Part shown: positions 7,277-14,689 of the stretch, piece by piece | Layout of the letters: each line of letters starts with the position of its first letter | Numbering within the stretch: position 1 is the first letter of the stretch | Assembly: GCA_002482435.1 (NCBI GenBank) | Contig: DLFZ01000118.1 | Coordinates: 243 to 23,299, forward strand | DNA length: 23,057 nucleotides | Direction of reading: 5' to 3' | Source of the DNA: Christensenella sp. UBA7707 | GTDB taxonomy: Bacteria; Bacillota; Clostridia; Christensenellales; CAG-138 | The notes under the pieces: generated by a model | Databases searched by the model: none | Told to the model about the DNA's origin: nothing | The model's input: the letters and a program-made list of their open reading frames with translations, nothing else | Program-made: the position numbers and the translations under genes

Positions 7277-8431
7277 ATGAAAAAGTTAGCCGCATTGTTG
7301 CTGGCGCTCGTATTTGTGCTGGGTGCAGCTGCCTGCGCTCCGCAGACGGAAGAGCCTGCAACCACAGAAGCGCCCGTATCGGAAGTCCCTGTCGCCACTG
7401 AAGCGCCTGTCGCTACCGATGCCGCCCCGGCCGACACTTATGAAATCGCGATGATCACCGACATCGGCACCATCGACGACAAATCCTTCAACCAGGGCAC
7501 CTGGGAAGGCGTTGTTGCCTATGCCGATGCCAACGGCATCACCCGCAAGTACTATCAGCCGACCGAGCAGTCCACCGACGCTTACCTCGCCGCCATTCAG
7601 CTGGCTGTTGAGGGTGGCGCGAAGGTCATCGTGACCCCGGGCTTCTTGTTCGAAACCCCGATCTTCCTTGCACAGGATATGTACCCCGATGTAACGTTCA
7701 TCCTCATCGACGGCAATCCGCATAGCGAAGACTATTCCGAATTCAGGACCAACGCCAATGCTGTTGGCATCGTGTATGCCGAAGAGCAGGCTGGTTATCT
7801 GGCCGGTTATGCCGCTGTAAAAGACGGTTACACCAGCCTCGGCTTCATGGGCGGCATGGCGGTTCCCGCTGTTGTCCGTTACGGCTACGGCTTCGTGCAG
7901 GGCGCTGACGCCGCTGCGAAGGAACTCAACGTTACCGTTGACATGAAGTACCACTACACCGGCGGCTTCGATGCTACCCCGGAAGTGCAGGCGCTTGCCT
8001 CCTCCTGGTACACCAGCGGCACGCAGGTCATCTTTGGTTGCGGCGGCGCGGTAGGCTTCTCCGTGTTTGCGGCTGCTGAGGAAAACAACGCGAAGGCGAT
8101 CGGCGTTGACGTAGATCAGAGCGCCGAATCCGAAACCATCATCACCTCCGCCATGAAGGGCCTCGGCGCTTCCGTGCAGGACATTCTTGCCCAGTACTAT
8201 GCCGGTACGTTCCCCGCTGGCGCTGCTCTCACCATGGATGCTTCCAAGGCTGGCGTTGCGCTTCCGATGGCTGCTTCCCGCTTCACCACCTTCGCTCAGG
8301 CGGATTATGACGCGCTGTTTGCGAAGCTTGCGGCTGGCGAAATCACCATTGTAAAGGATGACATCGGCACCGATCTGGCGAACGTTCTCGACCTTGGCAC
8401 CACCAGCGTGACCATCACCCCCGTTGAGTAA
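7277..8431 (+). CDS. BMP family nucleoside-binding lipoprotein (ABC transporter substrate-binding protein)
   Basis: Extracellular receptor that hands nucleosides to the ABC importer encoded downstream. The protein has 384 residues. A signal peptide with a lipoprotein-type ending (GAAAC, Cys20) is followed by a Thr/Glu/Pro/Ala-rich tether (21-54). The BMP/PnrA domain starts at about residue 55, with the family signature DIGTIDDKSFNQGTWEG, then VIVTPGFLFETPI, FILIDG and GFMGGMAVPAV. In characterised relatives the early Asp and Phe residues of the DDKSFNQ segment contact the ribose and base. AGGAGG precedes the ATG. The gene is separated from the ATPase gene by a strong hairpin terminator, the usual way to make more binding protein than transporter. 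Bacillus NupN and lactococcal BmpA are the nearest named relatives by context. Guanosine, inosine, thymidine or mixed specificity cannot be told from sequence. Confidence 0.93.
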   Translation: MKKLAALLLALVFVLGAAACAPQTEEPATTEAPVSEVPVATEAPVATDAAPADTYEIAMITDIGTIDDKSFNQGTWEGVVAYADANGITRKYYQPTEQSTDAYLAAIQLAVEGGAKVIVTPGFLFETPIFLAQDMYPDVTFILIDGNPHSEDYSEFRTNANAVGIVYAEEQAGYLAGYAAVKDGYTSLGFMGGMAVPAVVRYGYGFVQGADAAAKELNVTVDMKYHYTGGFDATPEVQALASSWYTSGTQVIFGCGGAVGFSVFAAAEENNAKAIGVDVDQSAESETIITSAMKGLGASVQDILAQYYAGTFPAGAALTMDASKAGVALPMAASRFTTFAQADYDALFAKLAAGEITIVKDDIGTDLANVLDLGTTSVTITPVE

Positions 8432-8447
8432 AACAAGGTTAAAAAAC

Positions 8448-8480
8448 ATGGGGCGGACATTCGTCCGCCCCATTCTTTTC
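8448..8480 (+). terminator. Hairpin terminator between the binding-protein and ABC ATPase genes
   Basis: An 11-bp perfect GC-rich stem (ATGGGGCGGAC at 8448-8458, GTCCGCCCCAT at 8463-8473) has a 4-base loop ATTC and is followed by TCTTTTCTTT. The tract is interrupted, so some read-through into the transporter genes is plausible. Confidence 0.85.
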
Positions 8481-8583
8481 TTTGCGTAACCATGCCGTTG
8501 TTTTCATATGATATGATTCACAAGAAAAGTCCAATTTTACTGCTTTGCGGATTTATGATATTTCCTTATGGTTTCGTGTGATA

Positions 8584-8603
8584 TATAATGTATATTCAAG
8601 GAG
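8584..8603 (+). promoter_or_regulatory. Probable promoter -10 and ribosome site of the nucleoside ABC operon
   Basis: A perfect TATAAT (8584-8589) lies in an AT-rich stretch with no good -35 at the right distance. The ribosome site AAGGAG (8598-8603) stands 9 bases before a TTG and decides that start. The -10 is so close to the ribosome site that the leader would be very short, so read-through from the upstream gene may matter. Confidence 0.45.
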
Positions 8604-8612
8604 TGATGCAAT

Positions 8613-10139
8613 TTGGATTATGCGATTGAGATGCTCAATATTACCAAAATATTCCCGGGCATCGTTGCAAACGACAACATAACCTTGCAGCTGAAAAAAG
8701 GCGAAATACACGCCCTGCTTGGTGAAAACGGCGCCGGAAAATCCACGTTGATGAGCGTGCTGTTCGGCCTTTACCATCCCGAAAACGGTACGATCAAAAA
8801 AGATGGAAAGGTCGTGAACATTCATAATCCAAACGATGCAAATGCCCTGGGCATCGGCATGGTTCATCAGCATTTCAAACTGGTTCATAATTTTACGGTT
8901 CTCCAAAACATTATACTCGGCGTTGAAACCACCAAAAACGGCTTTTTAAAAATGGATGAAGCACGCAAGAAGGTTGTAAGTCTTTCCGAGCTTTACGGCC
9001 TTAAGGTTGACCCGGATGCGCTTATCAGCGACATCACCGTCGGCATGCAGCAACGTGTTGAAATTCTCAAAATGCTGTACCGTGAAAATGAAATTCTTAT
9101 TTTCGACGAACCGACCGCCGTTTTAACGCCGCAGGAAATTGAAGAGCTCATGAAGATCATGAAGAACCTGACAGCCGAGGGCAAGTCGATTTTGTTCATC
9201 ACGCATAAATTGAATGAAATCAAAGAAGTTGCCGACCGCTGCACAGTCCTTCGCAAAGGGAAATATGTGGGCACGATCGATGTTGCGCAAGCCACCAAAG
9301 AGCAAATGTCCGAGATGATGGTTGGCCGCAAGGTCAGCTTTCAGGTGGAAAAGGGCGACACGCTTCCGGGCGAGCCTGTGCTCGAAGTAAAAAACCTTAC
9401 CGTCAAGCTTCGCGATCACAGCAAAAACTCCGTAAGCAACGTATCGTTTACGGTTCGCCGCGGAGAAATTGTTTGCATCGCGGGCATCGACGGAAACGGC
9501 CAGTCGCAGCTTGTTTACGCACTTACGGGGCTTATGCCTTTGCAGCAAGGTGAAATCAAGCTCAACGGCTCGGATATCACACACAAATCCGTACGGCAGC
9601 GCAACATTGCTGGTATCGCGCACATCCCGGAGGACAGGCACAAAGACGGGCTCGTACTTGATTATCCTTTGGCGGAAAACCTCATTTTGAAGCAATATTT
9701 CACCAAGCGTTTTCAAAATGGCGGGTTCCTTCGCTTCAAAGAAATGTATCGCTATTCGGATTATCTCATCAAAAAATACGACATCCGAAGCGGTCAAGGC
9801 TCCATCACCATTGCGCGCTCCATGTCGGGCGGCAACCAGCAAAAAGCGATTGTCGGGCGTGAAATCGACCTCGATCCTGAACTTTTGATAGCCGTACAGC
9901 CTACGCGAGGTTTGGACGTAGGCGCGATCGAGTACATTCACAAGCAGCTAGTTGCACAGCGCGATGAAGGAAAAGCCGTTCTTTTGGTTTCGCTTGAGCT
10001 TGACGAGGTGATGGAAGTAAGCGACCGCATCCTTGTTATTTACGAAGGCGAAATCGTGGCCGATCTAAACCCCAAGGAAATCACTGTACAGGAGCTCGGA
10101 CTTTACATGGCCGGTTCCAAAAGGAGCAGCGCTGTATGA
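8613..10139 (+). CDS. Nucleoside ABC transporter ATP-binding protein (two fused ATPase domains)
   Basis: Cytoplasmic motor of the nucleoside importer, 508 residues, with two ATPase domains in one chain as in sugar and BMP-type importers (NupO/NupA-like). First domain: Walker A GENGAGKS (37-44), Q-loop H-Q-H (Q86), signature region TVGMQQRVE (142-150), Walker B ILIFDEP (161-167), switch His in FITHKL. Second domain: Walker A degenerate as GIDGNGQSQ (291-299), canonical signature MSGGNQQK (404-411), Walker B LLIAVQP (424-430) without the usual Asp-Glu. That asymmetry is normal for this family, so only one composite ATP site should hydrolyse. The start is TTG at 8613, set by AAGGAG; an internal ATG at 8628 is the alternative. 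The stop overlaps the next gene by four bases (ATGA). Confidence 0.95.
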   Translation: MDYAIEMLNITKIFPGIVANDNITLQLKKGEIHALLGENGAGKSTLMSVLFGLYHPENGTIKKDGKVVNIHNPNDANALGIGMVHQHFKLVHNFTVLQNIILGVETTKNGFLKMDEARKKVVSLSELYGLKVDPDALISDITVGMQQRVEILKMLYRENEILIFDEPTAVLTPQEIEELMKIMKNLTAEGKSILFITHKLNEIKEVADRCTVLRKGKYVGTIDVAQATKEQMSEMMVGRKVSFQVEKGDTLPGEPVLEVKNLTVKLRDHSKNSVSNVSFTVRRGEIVCIAGIDGNGQSQLVYALTGLMPLQQGEIKLNGSDITHKSVRQRNIAGIAHIPEDRHKDGLVLDYPLAENLILKQYFTKRFQNGGFLRFKEMYRYSDYLIKKYDIRSGQGSITIARSMSGGNQQKAIVGREIDLDPELLIAVQPTRGLDVGAIEYIHKQLVAQRDEGKAVLLVSLELDEVMEVSDRILVIYEGEIVADLNPKEITVQELGLYMAGSKRSSAV

Positions 10140-11299
10140 AAAAGGAAAGCATTTTTCTCAGTAAGGGCTTTGTAAACGCCACGGCTTCCGTCATCGCCAT
10201 CCTGGTAGGCATCGTGTTCGGCTTCGTCATCCTTTTGATCAGCAACCCCTCAGAAGCCATCGCGGGGCTTGGCTACATTTTCCGAGGCGGTTTTTCCGGC
10301 GGCGCAAAAGGAATGGGTCAGGTGCTCTACTTTTCAACGCCCATCATTTTAACCGGTCTGTCGGTTGGCTTTGCGTTTAAAACAGGCCTATTTAACATCG
10401 GCGCGCCGGGGCAATTTCTAACGGGTGCGTTCGTCGCCATTCTTGTGGGCGTAAAGTGGACATTCCTCCCCGCTCCCTTCCACTGGATCGTGGCAGTAAT
10501 TTGCGGCACGCTTGCCGGCGGCGTTTGGGCGCTTGTTCCGGGCTTTTTTAAAGCGTATTTGAACGTGAACGAGGTTATTTCGTGCATCATGTTCAACTAC
10601 ATCGGCCTGTACGGCGTAAACTTCCTCGTTAAAAAGAACATTTACGATTCGCTTAAGGCGCTTTCACAAAACGTTGCGACAACGGCCGTTCTTCCCAAAG
10701 CGGGCCTTGACAATATCTTCTTCAACACCGTAGGGAATACGAAGGACATTTCCACCTTGAACGGCGGCTTTTATATTGCGATCGCCGCGGCGGTTGTGAT
10801 CTACATCGTTTTGAACAAAACGACCTTCGGCTACGAGCTGAAAGCCTGCGGCTACAACCGTTTTGCAAGCCGTTATGCGGGTATCAACGAAAAACGCAGC
10901 ATCGTGCTTTCCATGTTCATTTCCGGTATGCTCTCGGGCATGGGCGGCGCGCTTTTGTACCTGAGCGGCGCAAGCGGAAGGCGCATCAAAGTGGTTGACG
11001 TGCTTGCGGCTGAGGGGTTCTCGGGAATCCCTGTGGCGCTTTTGGGCTTATCGAACCCCATCGGCATCGTGTTTGCCGGCCTATTCATTTCGTACATCAC
11101 CATAGGCGGCGACTATATGCAGCGGCTTGACTTTGTGCCGGAAATCATCGATATCATCATTGCGGTGATCATCTACTTCAGTGCATTCAGCCTGCTGTTC
11201 CGCAATGTTATCATTAAAATCCTGACGGGAAAAAGCGACAAGGAGCTTGCGGCGCCTGTTGCGGTCGTCGATGACTCCGCCGCATCGGAGGAAAAATAA
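10136..11299 (+). CDS. Nucleoside ABC transporter permease, first subunit
   Basis: Integral membrane half of the nucleoside channel, 387 residues with about eight to ten hydrophobic segments. It belongs to the BPD_transp_2 (branched-chain amino acid/ribose/nucleoside) permease family and resembles NupP/NupB. Recognisable stretches are FKTGLFNIGAPGQFLTGAF near residues 81-99, LNVNEVISCIMFNYIG in the middle, and the coupling-loop segment GYELKACGYNRFASRYAGIN near 236-255, which contacts the ATPase. The family match rests on these. A short acidic C-terminal tail follows the last helix. It overlaps the ATPase gene by ATGA and is followed without any gap by the second permease, so the transporter subunits should be made in fixed ratio. 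Confidence 0.95.
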   Translation: MKKESIFLSKGFVNATASVIAILVGIVFGFVILLISNPSEAIAGLGYIFRGGFSGGAKGMGQVLYFSTPIILTGLSVGFAFKTGLFNIGAPGQFLTGAFVAILVGVKWTFLPAPFHWIVAVICGTLAGGVWALVPGFFKAYLNVNEVISCIMFNYIGLYGVNFLVKKNIYDSLKALSQNVATTAVLPKAGLDNIFFNTVGNTKDISTLNGGFYIAIAAAVVIYIVLNKTTFGYELKACGYNRFASRYAGINEKRSIVLSMFISGMLSGMGGALLYLSGASGRRIKVVDVLAAEGFSGIPVALLGLSNPIGIVFAGLFISYITIGGDYMQRLDFVPEIIDIIIAVIIYFSAFSLLFRNVIIKILTGKSDKELAAPVAVVDDSAASEEK

Positions 11300-12259
11300 A
11301 TGGACGCTTTGTATTTCCTTCTCAACAAAACCTTAATCTTCTCGGTTCCTCTGCTGATTGTAGCGCTTGGCGGCATGTTTTCCGAGCGCAGCGGCGTTGT
11401 TAACATTGCGCTCGACGGCATTATGATCATGGGTGCTTTTACGAGCATTTTCTTCATCAACCAGATGCAAGCCGTTATGAGCGGGCAGCTTTTACTGCTG
11501 CTTGCGGTGCTGATTGCCATGATCACGGGCGCGGTATTTTCACTGCTTCACGCATATGCCTCCGTTAACATGAAAGCGGATCAAACCATAAGCGGTACTG
11601 CGCTCAACATGTTTGCTCCTGCGTTTGCCATTTATGTTGCACGCATGATCCAGGAAAACGGCGTACAGCAGATCCAGTTCAAAAACACCTTTTTAATTTC
11701 GGCCGTTCCGGTGTTGAGCAAAATCCCACTGATTGGCGATGTGTTGTTTGAAAACACCTACATTACCACTTACATCGGAATTGTCGTGCTGATCGTATCT
11801 TGGCTGGTGCTCTACAAAACAAGGTTTGGGCTTCGGCTTCGCGCCTGTGGCGAACATCCGCACGCTGCGGACTCCGTAGGTATCAATGTTTACAGAATGC
11901 GGTATTCGGGCGTTATCATTTCGGGCGCACTCGCCGGTCTTGGCGGGTTGGTGTTTGTGGTGCCGACCTCCACGAATTTTAACGAAACCGTTGCGGGCTA
12001 CGGCTTTCTTGCACTTGCGGTGTTGATTTTCGGTCAGTGGAAGCCCATGCGTATCCTCTATGCCTCCCTCTTCTTCGGCTTGATGAAGACCATTGCAGCG
12101 GCTTATTCGGGCATCGAGGTGCTTGCGGCGCTGAAAATCCCCAGTGACATCTACAAAATGATTCCCTACTTTGCAACGCTGATCGTGCTTGCTTTTACCT
12201 CCAAAAACTCGCAAGCGCCAAAAGCAAGCGGCATTCCCTACGACCAGGGCGGTCGATAA
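11300..12259 (+). CDS. Nucleoside ABC transporter permease, second subunit
   Basis: Partner of the first permease, 319 residues with about eight or nine membrane segments, of the NupQ/NupC type. Family hallmarks are the N-terminal FSERSGVVNIALDGIMIMGAF (residues about 28-48), with the ALDG motif typical of these second subunits, the central MKADQTISGTALNMFAPAFA, and the coupling helix FGLRLRACGEHPHAADSVGIN. The ATG follows the stop of the previous gene directly (TAA-ATG), and its ribosome site GGAGG lies inside the end of that gene. A 24-base gap with GGAG then leads into thymidine kinase, so import and phosphorylation are probably on one transcript. Confidence 0.95.
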   Translation: MDALYFLLNKTLIFSVPLLIVALGGMFSERSGVVNIALDGIMIMGAFTSIFFINQMQAVMSGQLLLLLAVLIAMITGAVFSLLHAYASVNMKADQTISGTALNMFAPAFAIYVARMIQENGVQQIQFKNTFLISAVPVLSKIPLIGDVLFENTYITTYIGIVVLIVSWLVLYKTRFGLRLRACGEHPHAADSVGINVYRMRYSGVIISGALAGLGGLVFVVPTSTNFNETVAGYGFLALAVLIFGQWKPMRILYASLFFGLMKTIAAAYSGIEVLAALKIPSDIYKMIPYFATLIVLAFTSKNSQAPKASGIPYDQGGR

Positions 12260-12283
12260 ATTTAAACCTAATACGGAGTACAC

Positions 12284-12868
12284 ATGGCAAAACTATACTA
12301 TCGTTACGGGGCGATGAGCTCCAGCAAAACCGCAAATGCCATTATGGTGAAGTACAACTACGGTGAGCAAGGGCAAAAAGCGCTTCTTGTAAAGCCCGAG
12401 ATTGATACGCGTGACGGCGTGCACGCCATTCGGTCGAGAAGCGGGCTTACCGATGAATGTGTGCTGTTTCATGAAATGGATCTCGAAGCGGTCAAGCGCA
12501 AAGAATACGACTGCATCATCGTGGACGAAGCGCAGTTTCTTTCCAAAGAGGATGTAGAGCTCATTGTAAAAATTGTAGACGATTATAACGTACCCGTAAT
12601 TTGCTATGGCCTAAGGGCAGACTTTCAAGGCAATTTCTTTACGGGAAGCCACTGGCTTATGGCCTGGGCAGATACCATCGAGGAAGTAAAAACCATTTGC
12701 TGGTGCGGCAAAAAAGCCACCTGTAACGCACGTCTCGACGGCCGAGGCGGCATTACCAAAGTTGGCGAGCAGGTGGTTTTGGGCGCGGGCGACAAGTATG
12801 TGGGGCTTTGCAGAAGACATTGGCGGGAAGGTGACCCTGGCCCCGGGTTCAGAGAAAAAAGTAAATGA
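12284..12868 (+). CDS. tdk: Thymidine kinase
   Basis: Phosphorylates thymidine and deoxyuridine with ATP, trapping them in the cytoplasm for DNA synthesis. At 194 residues it is the usual length for type II (TK1-like) enzymes. Visible features: P-loop GAMSSSKT (9-16), in which the glycine normally before the lysine is serine; Walker B with the catalytic Glu in VDEAQFL (E82); LCYGLR-type segment ICYGLRADFQG (106-116); zinc-site cysteines C139, C141, C147 and C176 with H179; and the lasso segment that covers the substrate. The nucleoside importer genes lie immediately upstream, and the stop overlaps the next start (ATGA). The serine for glycine change is probably tolerated, because the rest of the enzyme is intact. 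Confidence 0.96.
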   Translation: MAKLYYRYGAMSSSKTANAIMVKYNYGEQGQKALLVKPEIDTRDGVHAIRSRSGLTDECVLFHEMDLEAVKRKEYDCIIVDEAQFLSKEDVELIVKIVDDYNVPVICYGLRADFQGNFFTGSHWLMAWADTIEEVKTICWCGKKATCNARLDGRGGITKVGEQVVLGAGDKYVGLCRRHWREGDPGPGFREKSK

Positions 12869-13281
12869 GATTTTATGTGGCAAGCGGCCTACGAAACCGG
12901 ACACTCGCAAAAAATGTAATCGATTACCTTTCAGGACTTGGCCATTTGGTTACTTACGACTGGACTGTACATGGCGATGTACGCGAAAGCGGCGAAGAGG
13001 TGCTTACTGCCGTTTCTCTCAGCGAAACGCGTGCAGTGTGCGACGCAGAGCTTGTGATCGTTCTTCTTCCGGGCGGCTGCGGAACGCATACGGAGCTTGG
13101 GCTTGCCATTGCTTCGCGTACCAACAAACGAATCATCGTATGGTCGGAAACGGGAAAGGAATACCTTGGCGGTTCGGACACCTGCGTATTTTACCATCAT
13201 CCGGTGCTTGAGCGCATCTCCTGCCCCGCTTCGCAGATCGGCGAACGCATCAAACTTCTTCTGATGGGAAAACTCGAATAA
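12865..13281 (+). CDS. Nucleoside 2-deoxyribosyltransferase-like protein
   Basis: A 138-residue Rossmann-like protein of the nucleoside deoxyribosyltransferase/Rcl superfamily. Known members move the deoxyribose between bases or hydrolyse the N-glycosidic bond of deoxynucleosides or their monophosphates. The first strand FYVASGLRNR (3-12) matches the glycine-containing substrate loop. The central segment CDAELVIVLLPGGCGTHTELG (59-79) carries the expected nucleophile-position glutamate (E77). The C-terminus lacks an obvious aromatic or Asn-rich ending seen in lactobacillal enzymes, so a monophosphate hydrolase is equally possible. Coupling to thymidine kinase through a 4-base overlap supports a role in salvage of imported deoxynucleosides. 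Exact substrate not known. Confidence 0.8.
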   Translation: MRFYVASGLRNRTLAKNVIDYLSGLGHLVTYDWTVHGDVRESGEEVLTAVSLSETRAVCDAELVIVLLPGGCGTHTELGLAIASRTNKRIIVWSETGKEYLGGSDTCVFYHHPVLERISCPASQIGERIKLLLMGKLE

Positions 13282-13328
13282 ACCGCTCGGCGGAAGAATT
13301 GCATACATACAGCAACTAAATAGACAAA

Positions 13329-13368
13329 CAAACGACTCCCAATCAACAGTGGGAGCCGTTTGCTTTTT
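13329..13368 (+). terminator. Terminator of the nucleoside salvage operon, possibly bidirectional
   Basis: A long stem (CAAACGACTCCCA at 13329-13341 with TGGGAGCCGTTTG at 13350-13362, one A-C mismatch) has an 8-base loop and is followed by CTTTTT on the plus strand. The opposite gene stops at 13380. The minus-strand side has only GTTTGTTTG, so termination there may be weaker. Confidence 0.85.
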
Positions 13369-13379
13369 GTGTATGAACT

Positions 13380-14537
13380 TTATTCCATTACAATTTCCTT
13401 GCACCCGTTCCAAGTTGCAAATTTCGTAATGTATGCACGAAACGCGCGCTTTGGCAGTTTTTTACCGGGTTCCATCCATATGTTTTTTACGAGCAGGCGT
13501 TTGCCCTTTCGGTCGTTTACAACCTCTACCCTGCCGATAAACGCATCACCATAGAGAAGCGGCAGTACATAGTAACCGTACTTTCGCTTTGCCTCCGGCG
13601 TATAAATTTCCCAGCGATAATCAAACCCAAAAATCGCTTCAATCAGCCGCCTATCCCAAAGCAGGCTGTCAAGCGGCGCAATCAATTCCAATCGCTCGTC
13701 AAATTGCGTTTCGCCACATGCGAATTCAAGCGCTTGCTTATCCTCGTTTCTTACATACAATGTTCCGGAAATCCCCTCAACTTCGACAGGGAAAACCTCC
13801 CCCGCCTTATTGAGCGATGCAAACGCCTCGTTTCTAAATGCACCGTTGAAGTCATGAATGCCTAAAAAAGCGTCGGACGGTTTGTTCCACAAAAGGCCGA
13901 CCGCGCCGATCCGCCGCTTTACCTGCCACATGTGAAATTCAGAAAGCTCTCGATGCGGATCCGGAGCATGGAGAAGCGCCGTGTCGAGATGGCGCTCCGG
14001 AAGATCATAATATTTGCGCGTACCTTTTTTGTGGTGCACGATCAAGTCGCCCCGGTAATACAGCGATTCCATAGCGGCTCGTGAAAGCGCGGTTTCACCC
14101 CAGGGCCAAACGACGCTTTTCGGAATGTTAACATCCAGCGAGCAAAGCGGTCCTTTTTCCCGAATGGACGAAAGCACTTCTTCATATCCGGCCATAACTT
14201 CAGGCCTTGAATAATAGCCGCTTGACGCGGAGAGCCGGAACCGGCTTAAATATGGCCATAGTTCCACAGGAAGGATGCACATGCACTTATCCCAATGGTC
14301 AATCAACGCCCTGTCTATATAGAGCAATTCGTTAAGATCGCTCTTTTTGAAGCCCTTTATGCGGGAATGCAACACAAGCTCGGCGTTTTTACCGCATGCA
14401 TCTACGGGATCATACTGCACGAGGCCGATGTTTTGGAGAAACGCAAGTGCCCCTGCTTTCCCCTCGTAAATGTGTTTTCCCAATAGGCCGTGATGATGCA
14501 ATAAAAAACGTGCAGCCTGCTTTTTCGTAAGCTTCAT
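13380..14537 (-). CDS. YcaQ/AlkX-type winged-helix DNA glycosylase (interstrand cross-link repair family)
   Basis: Excises alkylated bases and unhooks DNA cross-links in characterised relatives of this HTH_42 family. The protein has 385 residues, close to the family norm. The catalytic-loop motif Q-Y-D is at residues 41-43 (GLVQYDPVD), the variant described for the YcaQ/AlkX branch rather than the Q-x-Q of the AlkZ branch. Winged-helix segments run through the middle, and the C-terminal signature APLDSLLWDRRLIEAIFGFD, then YRWEIYTPEAKRKYGYYVLP, is highly conserved. I chose the ATG at 14537, with AAGGAA 11 bases upstream; an extended frame to 14609 would cross the promoter. It is a single gene transcribed toward the salvage operon. 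Confidence 0.92.
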   Translation of the reverse strand: MKLTKKQAARFLLHHHGLLGKHIYEGKAGALAFLQNIGLVQYDPVDACGKNAELVLHSRIKGFKKSDLNELLYIDRALIDHWDKCMCILPVELWPYLSRFRLSASSGYYSRPEVMAGYEEVLSSIREKGPLCSLDVNIPKSVVWPWGETALSRAAMESLYYRGDLIVHHKKGTRKYYDLPERHLDTALLHAPDPHRELSEFHMWQVKRRIGAVGLLWNKPSDAFLGIHDFNGAFRNEAFASLNKAGEVFPVEVEGISGTLYVRNEDKQALEFACGETQFDERLELIAPLDSLLWDRRLIEAIFGFDYRWEIYTPEAKRKYGYYVLPLLYGDAFIGRVEVVNDRKGKRLLVKNIWMEPGKKLPKRAFRAYITKFATWNGCKEIVME

Positions 14538-14580
14538 GTGGACGTGTTCCTTTCCCTTGTGGTAAAACAGACGATACCTT

Positions 14581-14609
14581 ATTTTACATGTCCCTGCGTA
14601 AAAACACAA
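14581..14609 (-). promoter_or_regulatory. Promoter of the YcaQ/AlkX-type gene
   Basis: Minus-strand -10 TAAAAT (14581-14586) and weak -35 TTGTGT (14604-14609) are 17 bases apart. The predicted leader is about 38 bases. Confidence 0.5.
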
Positions 14610-14630
14610 TCATTTGTTCGGTTAGTGTTC

Positions 14631-14663
14631 AAAAGCAAAGCACGGCATATTGTACCGTGCTTT
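14631..14663 (-). terminator. Terminator of the DUF1002 gene
   Basis: A 9-bp perfect stem (AAAGCACGG at 14637-14645, CCGTGCTTT at 14655-14663) has a 9-base loop. On the minus strand it is followed by GCTTTTG. The T tract is short, but the position, 27 bases past the stop, fits. Confidence 0.7.
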
Positions 14664-14689
14664 AAAGTAACCTTTGCTTTCAGGCTGTT

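Noticed and set aside
7286..8473. 395-codon open frame on the minus strand
   Set aside because: It is antisense to the BMP lipoprotein gene, starts inside the terminator hairpin and shows no recognisable domain; it reflects third-position GC bias.
9483..9509. Degenerate second Walker A (GIDGNGQSQ) in the ABC ATPase as a sign of decay
   Set aside because: The same degeneracy is normal for nucleoside and sugar ABC ATPases with two fused domains.
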